A stretch of DNA of 64,000 nt from WTGA01 sp965231865 (GTDB lineage: Bacteria; Pseudomonadota; Gammaproteobacteria; Arenicellales; Poriferihabitantaceae). The notes beneath the pieces are model-generated. The model did not search any database. It saw only the letters and a list, made by a program, of their open reading frames with translations, and had not been told where the DNA came from. Of the stretch, positions 1 to 8,692 are shown one piece after another. The stretch covers positions 1,736,001 to 1,800,000 of the forward strand of contig CBDDOJ010000002.1 in assembly GCA_965231865.1 (NCBI GenBank), written 5' to 3'. The number at the start of each line of letters is the position of its first letter. The stretch's first letter is position 1. The translations under genes and the position numbers were made by a program.

Positions 1-3000
1 TAAGTTCATAAAGTTGCATAATTAGCCCTGACCATAGACCAGTTGTTTTTGTGATAGCAAGACGAGTATCCGGGTTGTCATCAAATCCTACATCCTCCAT
101 CCACTGCCGTAGAAATTCCTCTCTCCAAGATCTCAATGATAACCACCTTAATCCTAATTTATTGAGTTTCTCGAGCTCAGTATAAAGTTGCCATAGGTGC
201 TTAGCGTCCGATAGGAATAGCACATGAGCGTATCTTCCCTTCGCATGAAGTTTCGACATTCTTTTCAGCGCGGCTTCTACCCAATGCTCACTCCAAGGAA
301 CATCTTGTGTAACGACATATATAGTTGTTCCTTCTTTACGGTCGGAGCCAAGTCGCTTGAGTTTGTTCTCAAAGTCCCTGCGCTCAAACAAATCCTTCAA
401 ATCAACCACTTGATCTTCAGAACCACGTGCCTGCAAAAAAGGTAGTACATCTTTCAGACCACTTGCAGCAAACCCACATAGCACAGTGACACCATTTTGT
501 TTGAGCCTAAGTGAACTTTCCTGTTGAAAAGTCAGCGGGCTACGAGTATGACCATCAGGGTTGAGTGGGTTACGGGCACGGAATAGTTCAGGTTCGAATT
601 CTTGGGGAAGTTCGCGAGTTCTAAGTAGGTTGTCGTCAATTTCCTCTTCACTTCCCATCAAAAGCAGAAGGTTTGGATTTCGCAATGTATAGCGCTTCTG
701 TCCCACATAACGTAGCACACCTAAGCCAACCATTTCGTCCAGCAATGACCGAAAGCGGTCTGTACCTGTTTCAATCTCCCGAAAGCCTTCTGGCCACCAT
801 CCCCTAGCCGCATCGTCAATTTGCTTTTGATCCAGGCCATCCATGAGTGCTGAATCCTGATTCAGACAGTAATACGCTATTGCATAAGCAATTACTTCAT
901 ACCGCGGGTCCAGTTGAAGAGTTAACTGGAATCTCGAACGGATCATATCCCGCAAATTTCGACTCTGGTAGGTTTGGTCAAGCACATCCTCTGAGATAGA
1001 ATATAGTGGTCCTTTACGAGTATGTTGTGGGACCATTGCCTTGATCAGGGCAGATCCATAGAGTTGGATTAAGCTTGGATAGTAATTGGTTTGGGCTAGT
1101 ACTCGTGTAATCAAGGTTGGTGGATCGAAGGTATAGCCCGAGGCAAGCATTGGTTCCCGCAACAACGCCTCCGCGGACCGCCAGGCACCATCGGAAAGCA
1201 ATGGTCCAATTTGGATGGGCTCCCCAAAATGCCCCAGCGGATGATTTGAGTACTTAACTGTGCGAAGAACATTATGTAATCCGGCAAATATAACCTTGAC
1301 TGAGCGTTCAGTACTGTCCATCAGGCTCTTCAGCCTTGTGGATTCTCTGTAACCTGTAGCTCCTCCTGAAACATCCTCTTCCCGTGCATCAACTTCAAGA
1401 AAACGATCAGCCTCATCAAGCAGTAACATTAAAGTGCGACCTGAGTTTTTCGAAAAATGTGAACGGAGGTGGTTGATAAATCCATCTACTCGTCCTTTGA
1501 TGTTTGGATTTGGTTCAGATACCTCTTTGGATACCGCGTTAATATTTCTAAGTGACCGCCACAATGCTGGCCATATTTCACTGGGACCACGGTCATAACC
1601 AATCCCTTCGCCTTTCAAGTCCATCCATAATGCATAATGACCTTCAGATGGCATGTGCACTTTGCGTTCCACAGCGCGTAAAAGCGCAGTCTTGCCCAAT
1701 TGCCGTCCACCATAGATAAAACAAGGGCCGGCAGGGTCGGCAACCTCCTGCATCTCTCTCTCGCGTCCATAGAACATCTCTGGGGGAAGAAGACCAGCGG
1801 TTGTTACATATGGTTGTACATACGTAAAAGGAAGAGTGCACGCAAATAGTGTTGGAATGCGAGAATCAGTCTCCGAGCAGAGAAAAACGAGTAGATTTTC
1901 ATCAATTACAAGCAGGTTTCTCGTTCGATTCCGAGTGATTTGGGCGACCTCACGTCTATTTTCTTCTCGTAGACGTCCCATGAACAATACGATGGTGGCT
2001 TTCCGAAGTGATCGATCATCAGCAAACTGAAGAATATCTTCAACAGTTGGTCGACCCCACAGTACCACGATCCGATAGTTCCCAGCCGCATTTGAACCAT
2101 ATGCAGGTATTGGGCATAGATCACGATCTTCAATAGGTTCAGTTTTCAATTCAACTTTGCAATGGACTCGGTCCTGTTTACCTAATTTGACACTAAGAAC
2201 TCTAAAGCCTAGCTCTGAAAAAATTTCTCTCAATTTTTCCGGAGTATCTGATTTAACAGTTCCTGCTCTTTTAAGTTCGCGCCAGGCAGTAAGCATGCGA
2301 GCAGCAGACTCACGTCGTGCACCGGTGACTCTTCCAAAATTTAGACCTGCAAAGTTTTGACCACGTTGAATTCGATTTATTACACTAATGTTCCGTTCCT
2401 TTTCCATTGTCCTATCAATGTCTTTAATCCTGTTAGGGAAAAAATCGCAGAAATTAAAGCGAGGTTGGATATTTTTACTTATTACAGATTCTCCATCACG
2501 AATTCGATCAATCAACTCGTTCGCGGTGACAATGTCATCCTGCTGAATTGTGTCTAGTACTAATTGATATTGCTCCTCATCGTGATCAAGGTTGAGGTTG
2601 CTCAAATCATTCTGCGCCTTCTCCTTTTGACTATTTAGGGAGTGATGCAGTTGTTCTTGAATATCAGATAATATTTTGTGAGCCTGATCAAATCGATATA
2701 TTTTATTTTCAGAGCAGAGTCTTTCAAGGCTGACAATTTCAGCATCGTGACGATTTCGGTCTGAATCGGGAAGGTAGCCAAGCGCTAGAGCCGATTCCAC
2801 TTTCTCGCGAACATCATTTATTGACCGACGTAAAGCATCAGTTTTTTCAGAGAGTGCGTATTTAAACTGATTACGCATTTTTTCTACATTGCCACGTTCC
2901 CCTTTCTCAATCCAATCAAGCATATTGCGTGATGTTTCTAGATCACCTTTTTCCAGTCTTTGCGTGAAGGCATTTTCATATGAATCAGGGGTGGGAGTAT

Positions 3001-5650
3001 TTAGCAAAATGCCCAAAGAAGAATTAGGTTCAGATTCTGGAATTCCTTCTGGAGATATAGATATTTCACAATAATTGAACAGACCTGAGGAGATGATTTG
3101 TTCTGGGTTTGGCTCCCTATCAATTCCTATATGATCTGGATTGAATAAAAGCTGAAATCGATTTATTGCATACGCAGCCAAATTTGCAGCGCCAGACAAT
3201 AAAGATTGGTTTCCACGGGCAATTTCGTTCAGCTCAGACAAAGCTTCGGGCGCGCTTTCTTCCATCGCCATACGAAGATCATTTAAAGTAGCAGTAAGAA
3301 AGTCAGATTCCGAAGGGCGTGTATTTTCTAGTAACAATTTTTTTCGAAAAATATCTAAAACCTGTAGCGCATGGTTGTGAAGTTGATCAAGCGCGCGCGC
3401 GTGTATATCTTCTCCATGTCTACGTTTAAGTTCTTTACGATCCGTCTTGCGTACTAGTTCTTCAAACGATTTTCTGTCCTCAATCTGGTTGATCTTGGTT
3501 TCAATTTCTCCATTTTTAGTTCTATCAGGAGAAATTACCATGGTGATCAGTCGACCCAATAATCCATCAGGTCTTTGCCAGTTTTTCCATACATTAGTTG
3601 CTGGTCCATAAAGCATCGTCATGTGAAGGGCTTGTTGGCGCCATGCTTCAGCATCTTCTCTTAATTGAGTATATTCATTCTCCCAACTTGCTTCCGAACG
3701 GGTACCTCCAAGTATCGAAGAATCAATACGGTTTCCTTGCAATAACTGCGCTTTCTCAGTGATGTTCTTTGCAAAATAATAAACTGCTTCAAGATTGCTT
3801 GTTTGAAAGTCGGATAAAAACCCGAGGGCACCGGACTGTGGTGCTAGCAAAGACGGGCGCAGTGTAGCGGAAAGTGTCATTAACGCATAAATATCGCGCT
3901 TAGTATCAACATCAATTTCAGACAATGCTTTTAAGTCTTCAAAGATTTTTCGCAGAGCCGTAGCTATTTTTCCATCCGGGAAACGTAAGTAGTTTGAATA
4001 TAGGGACGCTTCTAGTGCAGCTAAGGGGAATTCTGGTGGAAGTTCACCAAGTTTCTGAGCCAATCGTGCCAATTGAACCGAATATGCTATGCGTGGTGGA
4101 TTTTCAGTTAAGGCTTCTGTAATCCGAGTAGTAAATAAACTATGTTGAGATGTGCTTTCATCTATAACTGATCCCGTGACTGAATCAGTTTGATTTGTTG
4201 GAAGATCTTTATCGACAACAAGTATTTCTTCATCAGAAATTCCATTTTGAGATTCATCTGTGAATGTTGATGTATCCGTGGAGGTTGTTGTATTTTCTGA
4301 TGTCACTTGAGAATTTAAGTCATTCTTTTTTTCTCGCGCGTCAGAATCAATTTCATGCTCTTTTTCTAGGGGTGGTTTCAAAGCTTGGTATGCACTATTT
4401 TCTGCATTCCGAATTTTTCGTTTGCATTTGAGCATCTTCTCATCGATACGGTCTTTCTTTTCCTCCCATAAATGGCGCTCTTTAAAGTTCGATGATGGCT
4501 CAGTGCCTAATGATTGTAGAGCGCTTTTCGCCGTATCAAGTCTGGTGGAACTACGTCGAACACGTTTAAAAGTTTTTGTCACGCCTGATTGCAGATTTTC
4601 AAATACATCAGAAGCCTCTTCTCTAGAGAAGGAACCCCATCTCTTTTTCCAAAGATCTATTAGTTCATTTTGAATATTTTCATCTAACCATTTGAAGCAA
4701 AGTTCGTTTTTAACGCTACTGAATTGAGAATCTAGATAGGCCACTAAATCAGAATACTGAGGGGACTCCATTTCATGACGAAGTGGTTCCACAATTTTTT
4801 CCAGTTCCGAGACCAGTGTTCCTATTTTGGTTAATACATCAAGATCTGGATTCGGCCCGCCTGCCTCGGTAGCAGCCGAGGCGAGTGATTTACAGTGCTG
4901 GCTCCATTGCTCGCGGAGACAGCTTGTTCTAGTTCCATCTGGATTCTCAATATCTATAACCTCTGCTGTAGATTCATCATGATCGAGTAGGTCCACAAAC
5001 TCATCATTCAACCACTTTACTTGTTCAGCCACAGTGGAAAGCAAACGAACATCATTAACAATGGTTGCGACAGAAAAGACTTGGATTCCAATTAATGGCT
5101 TCTCCTTATCGGATAAATTTCCCCAATGTTTGATTTTTTCGTTGAGTGCAATCCAAGCTGCTGCAGCAAATTGGGCCCAGGGCGGTGCATCGGAAATCCG
5201 GTCGACTAGCTCAGGCCATTCGCTGAAAGCATTTTCTATGATCGATTTGTTTAGTTCGTCACATCTGAATTTGGAAATAAGATCCGAGAGCGCAAGATAC
5301 TCTAATGAAGGGATAAGGTTGTTGGAGCGTTCATCGTTATTTTGATTTTGCTCAAGTAGTTTATAATTTTTCTCCCACAGGTCATAACGATTGACTGGGT
5401 CACTGTACAACGCAAGCAAAAGCTTCCGGTCGCGTTCCCCTGCACGCATTCGCTCTCGAGTTAGGATTTTTCGAACGGAGCGAGTACGGTCTTGAGCAAA
5501 ACTGCTCTTCAGTATTGCTTTTCGCTGCTTTCGAGCAATTCGTAGGGTATTGTTGAGACGCTTGAAACCACCAGGCTCAACACAAATTGAACGAGGTAAA
5601 CCGCATTTGATTGGAAATAGTGAACTGGAAGTATTTTTAATATTTGTCAT
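1..5650 (-). CDS. Giant P-loop NTPase protein (STAND-like), 3' end beyond window
   Basis: One reading frame runs without a stop from an ATG at 5650 to the left edge, at least 1,883 codons, so the protein is C-terminally incomplete here. The first ~1,100 residues are polar and largely helical. An alpha/beta-looking stretch follows at about 1137-1273. Then comes a P-loop module: Walker A GGRQLGKT at residues 1314-1321 and Walker B LLLLDEAD with the acidic pair at 1412-1413. Winged-helix-like and helical sequence lies behind it. Large single proteins with a central STAND-type NTPase are common in bacterial conflict systems, but I do not recognise this family and give no function. Base composition is visibly AT-richer than the genes after 6.6 kb, which suggests horizontal acquisition. 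The next gene rightwards is an IS4 relic on the other strand. Partner genes, if any, lie left of the window. Confidence 0.85.
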   Translation of the reverse strand, partial: MTNIKNTSSSLFPIKCGLPRSICVEPGGFKRLNNTLRIARKQRKAILKSSFAQDRTRSVRKILTRERMRAGERDRKLLLALYSDPVNRYDLWEKNYKLLEQNQNNDERSNNLIPSLEYLALSDLISKFRCDELNKSIIENAFSEWPELVDRISDAPPWAQFAAAAWIALNEKIKHWGNLSDKEKPLIGIQVFSVATIVNDVRLLSTVAEQVKWLNDEFVDLLDHDESTAEVIDIENPDGTRTSCLREQWSQHCKSLASAATEAGGPNPDLDVLTKIGTLVSELEKIVEPLRHEMESPQYSDLVAYLDSQFSSVKNELCFKWLDENIQNELIDLWKKRWGSFSREEASDVFENLQSGVTKTFKRVRRSSTRLDTAKSALQSLGTEPSSNFKERHLWEEKKDRIDEKMLKCKRKIRNAENSAYQALKPPLEKEHEIDSDAREKKNDLNSQVTSENTTTSTDTSTFTDESQNGISDEEILVVDKDLPTNQTDSVTGSVIDESTSQHSLFTTRITEALTENPPRIAYSVQLARLAQKLGELPPEFPLAALEASLYSNYLRFPDGKIATALRKIFEDLKALSEIDVDTKRDIYALMTLSATLRPSLLAPQSGALGFLSDFQTSNLEAVYYFAKNITEKAQLLQGNRIDSSILGGTRSEASWENEYTQLREDAEAWRQQALHMTMLYGPATNVWKNWQRPDGLLGRLITMVISPDRTKNGEIETKINQIEDRKSFEELVRKTDRKELKRRHGEDIHARALDQLHNHALQVLDIFRKKLLLENTRPSESDFLTATLNDLRMAMEESAPEALSELNEIARGNQSLLSGAANLAAYAINRFQLLFNPDHIGIDREPNPEQIISSGLFNYCEISISPEGIPESEPNSSLGILLNTPTPDSYENAFTQRLEKGDLETSRNMLDWIEKGERGNVEKMRNQFKYALSEKTDALRRSINDVREKVESALALGYLPDSDRNRHDAEIVSLERLCSENKIYRFDQAHKILSDIQEQLHHSLNSQKEKAQNDLSNLNLDHDEEQYQLVLDTIQQDDIVTANELIDRIRDGESVISKNIQPRFNFCDFFPNRIKDIDRTMEKERNISVINRIQRGQNFAGLNFGRVTGARRESAARMLTAWRELKRAGTVKSDTPEKLREIFSELGFRVLSVKLGKQDRVHCKVELKTEPIEDRDLCPIPAYGSNAAGNYRIVVLWGRPTVEDILQFADDRSLRKATIVLFMGRLREENRREVAQITRNRTRNLLVIDENLLVFLCSETDSRIPTLFACTLPFTYVQPYVTTAGLLPPEMFYGREREMQEVADPAGPCFIYGGRQLGKTALLRAVERKVHMPSEGHYALWMDLKGEGIGYDRGPSEIWPALWRSLRNINAVSKEVSEPNPNIKGRVDGFINHLRSHFSKNSGRTLMLLLDEADRFLEVDAREEDVSGGATGYRESTRLKSLMDSTERSVKVIFAGLHNVLRTVKYSNHPLGHFGEPIQIGPLLSDGAWRSAEALLREPMLASGYTFDPPTLITRVLAQTNYYPSLIQLYGSALIKAMVPQHTRKGPLYSISEDVLDQTYQSRNLRDMIRSRFQLTLQLDPRYEVIAYAIAYYCLNQDSALMDGLDQKQIDDAARGWWPEGFREIETGTDRFRSLLDEMVGLGVLRYVGQKRYTLRNPNLLLLMGSEEEIDDNLLRTRELPQEFEPELFRARNPLNPDGHTRSPLTFQQESSLRLKQNGVTVLCGFAASGLKDVLPFLQARGSEDQVVDLKDLFERRDFENKLKRLGSDRKEGTTIYVVTQDVPWSEHWVEAALKRMSKLHAKGRYAHVLFLSDAKHLWQLYTELEKLNKLGLRWLSLRSWREEFLRQWMEDVGFDDNPDTRLAITKTTGLWSGLIMQLYEL

Positions 5651-5996
5651 TAGCGTTTCCTATCTTCATATAATTTCCTGGGCACTGGATTGGCATTGCA
5701 GGCAATTTTTTTGATGCTGTCCCTTCCCACACATTGGTTCTTTGCGAAGGGCGTCGACCGCAGTTGCACAACTCATTCTCCTAAAAATATTTCCAGTTTG
5801 TCATCAAGGCAGAGTATCTTTAGATCTGAAGACAAGCGAACTCCCGTTCTCAGTTCGCTTGCAGAGCGAATGCGGGGGTAGTTTGGGGCGAGTTTTCGGA
5901 CCTGTGAGCCGCAAATTATCTATCCACAGCCCTTTGGAGTTCAGATCAGTATATATCATTCTAGCACAGACGCTGGTCGATCAAAGAATTGTATTA
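5651..5996. other. Intergenic region upstream of the giant gene
   Basis: This 346-bp AT-rich stretch separates the start of the giant minus-strand gene from the IS4 relic. It should carry the promoter of the giant gene. I could not pick a convincing -35/-10 pair. The short plus-strand frames in it show no recognisable protein features. Confidence 0.5.
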
Positions 5997-6307
5997 AGGT
6001 CTCCAAGCAGACCATCGCGGTGGACGCGTTCTACGGACGGACCGAGCACGGGGTGCGACAGAAACTCTACGCCCATTCAACCTGATCGCCCATGACCTGC
6101 CTTCTCTACGGCCTCAACGACGAGCATCCCAGCGGGGGCCAGATCGTGCACTTTAAAAACACCCTTGCCTTCGTGACTGTCAACCTCGAGGAACTGGTCC
6201 TCGCACAGGGCGATGCCGTGGTCTGTCTGGCCAAGGTGATTCACAAGAGGCGCAACCAACTCCGGCCAGGACGATCCTATCCCCGCAAATCCCGGAAACC
6301 CGTGTAG
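5997..6307 (+). pseudogene. IS4-family transposase C-terminal relic
   Basis: Translation gives VSKQTIAVDAFYGRTEHGV followed by RQKLYAH, then a stop. A one-base shift near 6083 restores NLIAMTCLLYGLNDEHP and leads to an end reading RPGRSYPRKSRKPV. This is the pattern of the last ~100 residues of IS4-type transposases (SKQ, GVRQ-LYAHF, then a basic RYPR-SRKP tail). The N-terminal part with the first catalytic residues is missing and the frame is broken, so it is a dead fragment. It lies between the AT-rich giant gene and the chromosomal backbone beginning at glnA, consistent with an insertion boundary. Confidence 0.7.
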
Positions 6308-6618
6308 AAGGAACAAAAAAGGTCAATCAAAATTAGAATTGATGGTTCAAGGCATAAACCCGTATATTGGGGAATAAATTGTTTTATAATCGGCGCGATT
6401 GCAGGTTGAAAAATTGCTAAAATCCGCGGGTTTATCGACGCGAAGAGATAAACGTGGGATTGGCGTGAGAATGACATTGAAGTAGTGAGGCAAGCAGGCC
6501 CGGTGGCAGGCAAGCCTGATTATTCTGCAATCCTTTTAAGTCCTGGTATTGTCGGGTGAACCTGAACATATGCCATGAAACCCGATAACCCCGGAAAACA
6601 GTATAGAGGTACTGAATT
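6308..6618. other. glnA upstream region
   Basis: This gap of about 310 bp carries no supported gene. A TATAAT hexamer occurs at 6385-6390 but has no good -35 box at normal spacing. I looked for a sigma54 -24/-12 element (GG and GC ten bases apart within TGGCAC-N5-TTGC), as often found before glnA, and did not find a credible one. Confidence 0.4.
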
Positions 6619-8028
6619 ATGTCTGCAGCAAAAGCGCTAGAGTTAATCAGAGACAGCGAAGCAAAGTTCGTTGATTTGAGGTTTACAGATACCCGAGGAA
6701 AGGAGCAGCATGTGACTGTACCTTCCAAGGTCGTGGATGAGGAATTTTTTGAAGAAGGAAAAATGTTCGATGGTTCTTCCATCTCGGGATGGAAAGGGAT
6801 CAATGAATCCGACATGATCCTGATGCCGGATGCCGACAGCGCGGTGAAAGACCCGTTTTATGCGGAATCCACCGTCAACCTCCGGTGTGATATCGTGGAG
6901 CCTGCGGATATGCAGGGCTATGACCGCGACCCGCGTTCCATTGCAAAACGCGCTGAGGCGTACCTGTCATCCACCGGAATCGGGGATGAAGCCTACTTTG
7001 GACCCGAAAATGAGTTCTTCCTTTTTGATTCGGTGCGTTGGGGCAATGAGATGGGAAATGCCTTTTATGAGGTGGATTCCACCGAAGCGGCATGGAACAG
7101 TGGAAAAGAATACGACGACAACAATACCGGACACCGGCCGGGTGTAAAAGGGGGATACTTCCCGGTGCCCCCCGTGGACAGCCAGTCGGATGTTCGGGGT
7201 CAGATGTGCCTGGTGCTCGAAGAGATGGGATGTGGTACCGAAGTGCATCACCACGAAGTCGGCACCGCGGGACAGGGAGAAATCGGTACCCTGTTCAACA
7301 CCCTGACGAGAAAGGCGGATGAGGTCCAGATTCTGAAGTATGTCGTGCAGAACGTGGCGCACCACGCCGGCCTGACGGCAACCTTCATGCCCAAACCGCT
7401 TGTGGGGGACAATGGATCCGGCATGCACGTTCACCAGTCGATCTTCAAGGCCGGAACCAATATTTTTGCCGGGGATCAATATGGAGGGTTGAGCGATGAA
7501 GCGCTGTACTACATCGGAGGCATCTTCAAGCATGCCAAGGCAATCAATGCCTATGCGAACGCCAGCACCAATAGCTACAAGCGCCTGGTTCCAGGGTTTG
7601 AAGCACCGGTGCTGCTCGCTTATTCCGCCCGAAACCGTTCGGCTTCGTGCCGGATTCCACATGTTGCCAATCCCAAGGGCCGCCGCATAGAAATCCGGTT
7701 CCCCGATTCCACCGCCAACCCCTATCTCGCGTTTGCAGCCATGCTGATGGCCGGGCTGGACGGCATTCAGAACCGGATACACCCCGGGGCCCCGGGAGAC
7801 AAGGATCTCTATGATCTTCCTCCCGAGGAGGAAAAAGATATTCCAACGGTGGCACACGGGTTGGACATGGCGCTGGAAGCGCTGGACAATGACCGGGATT
7901 TCCTGCTTGCCGGCGGGGTATTCAGCAACGATTCCATTGATGCCTACATTGATCTGAAAATGGAGGATGTGAATCAAATGCGCATGGCCGCCCATCCCAT
8001 TGAGTTCGAGATGTATTACAGCCTGTAA
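6619..8028 (+). CDS. glnA: Glutamine synthetase, type I
   Basis: This enzyme makes glutamine from glutamate, ammonia and ATP in the cytoplasm and is the main ammonia-assimilation step. The 469-residue length matches the dodecameric GSI-beta enzymes. Visible hallmarks are MFDGSSISGW near residue 50, the GPENEFF metal-site region near 128, the HHHEVGTAGQGEI block near 210, MPKP and GSGMHVHQS near 260, and NRSASCRIP in the ATP/glutamate site. The motif DLYDLPPEE near 397 carries the tyrosine that adenylyltransferase modifies in this subtype, so regulation by adenylylation is expected from family knowledge. An AGAGG ribosome site precedes the ATG. No ntrB/ntrC genes lie next to it within the window. 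Confidence 0.97.
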   Translation: MSAAKALELIRDSEAKFVDLRFTDTRGKEQHVTVPSKVVDEEFFEEGKMFDGSSISGWKGINESDMILMPDADSAVKDPFYAESTVNLRCDIVEPADMQGYDRDPRSIAKRAEAYLSSTGIGDEAYFGPENEFFLFDSVRWGNEMGNAFYEVDSTEAAWNSGKEYDDNNTGHRPGVKGGYFPVPPVDSQSDVRGQMCLVLEEMGCGTEVHHHEVGTAGQGEIGTLFNTLTRKADEVQILKYVVQNVAHHAGLTATFMPKPLVGDNGSGMHVHQSIFKAGTNIFAGDQYGGLSDEALYYIGGIFKHAKAINAYANASTNSYKRLVPGFEAPVLLAYSARNRSASCRIPHVANPKGRRIEIRFPDSTANPYLAFAAMLMAGLDGIQNRIHPGAPGDKDLYDLPPEEEKDIPTVAHGLDMALEALDNDRDFLLAGGVFSNDSIDAYIDLKMEDVNQMRMAAHPIEFEMYYSL

Positions 8029-8044
8029 TCCAGTCTGCTGAAAT

Positions 8045-8078
8045 CTCCACCCGGGGCGGTGAAACCGTACGGGTGGAG
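8045..8078 (+). terminator. Stem-loop downstream of glnA
   Basis: CTCCACCCG (8045-8053) pairs perfectly with CGGGTGGAG (8070-8078). A second small hairpin, CGGT-GAA-ACCG (8057-8067), sits inside the loop. It starts 17 bases after the glnA stop. There is no T-run after it, so it may act as an RNA-stabilising or Rho-assisted 3' structure rather than a classical intrinsic terminator. Confidence 0.5.
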
Positions 8079-8638
8079 TGCAGGCCGTTGGCTTGAAAAC
8101 CCGGATCAACGCATCGGAACGGCCGGGCAGGTTGATTTCAGGAGTTGTGCCCGTTTCAGGGTGTGCCGAATTCTTCGGTGCGGTCCGGCAATGCGGTCAC
8201 CGGAAGATTTTGAAATCATCGGATGGATCCGGGCACTCCCGTCCATCCCGTACAATAGGGAAGACCCATCGGCCGGGCTGGTGGTCATCATTCGGTTTTC
8301 CCCTTTGATCGCCCCACACCCGGCGATGGGAATGTGGAGGGGAAGGACAATCCGGCCAGTCATGGAGTGCGTGCGGATAACCACCGGCCCGGGGGGTTGC
8401 GGACTTGAAAAGAACACGGAATCGTAGTCATGACCGGCGGGATATGGATTGTCCCCGGAAGTACACCGGATTTCAAAGGCGGGCAGGTGTGATGGGTCCG
8501 TTGCAGTGGTTATCCGTGGATTCGCATGGGAAATCCGGCGGTTCTGCGGACGGCTGGAACCGCCCCGGCGGCGGTCCGGGTTTTCCGGTTTTTTAATGAG
8601 ACACAATACTCAAATTTGCCTGGACGGCGATACCAATA
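8079..8638. other. Gap between glnA and hflK
   Basis: About 560 bp without a convincing gene. Open frames exist on both strands, the longest on the minus strand at 8106-8606. None shows a ribosome site, family motif or sensible composition. In most gammaproteobacteria hfq and hflX lie just before hflK; neither is present here. Confidence 0.5.
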
Positions 8639-8647
8639 TGATATAAT
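8639..8647 (+). promoter_or_regulatory. Extended -10 promoter element for hflK
   Basis: TGATATAAT is a perfect extended -10 (TG-N-TATAAT), ending 45 bases before the hflK ATG at 8693. The best -35-like hexamer, TTGCCT at 8616-8621, is 20 bases away, too far for strong use. That fits a promoter relying on the extended -10. Confidence 0.5.
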
Positions 8648-8692
8648 TGTCTGCTTAGTCGTATTTAACCCCTTTTTCTTGGAATAATATAA

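Noticed and set aside
580..610. GGTTCGAATTC, looking like a tRNA T-arm
   Set aside because: It is inside the open giant reading frame and no acceptor or anticodon stems fit around it.
6308..6618. Sigma54/NtrC promoter expected before glnA
   Set aside because: No GG-N10-GC element with acceptable flanks was found on the plus strand.
6967..8109. 380-codon minus-strand frame opposite glnA
   Set aside because: Shadow of glutamine synthetase; no start signals or motifs.
8106..8606. 166-codon minus-strand frame between glnA and hflK
   Set aside because: Composition is random-like and no ribosome site or similarity is visible.
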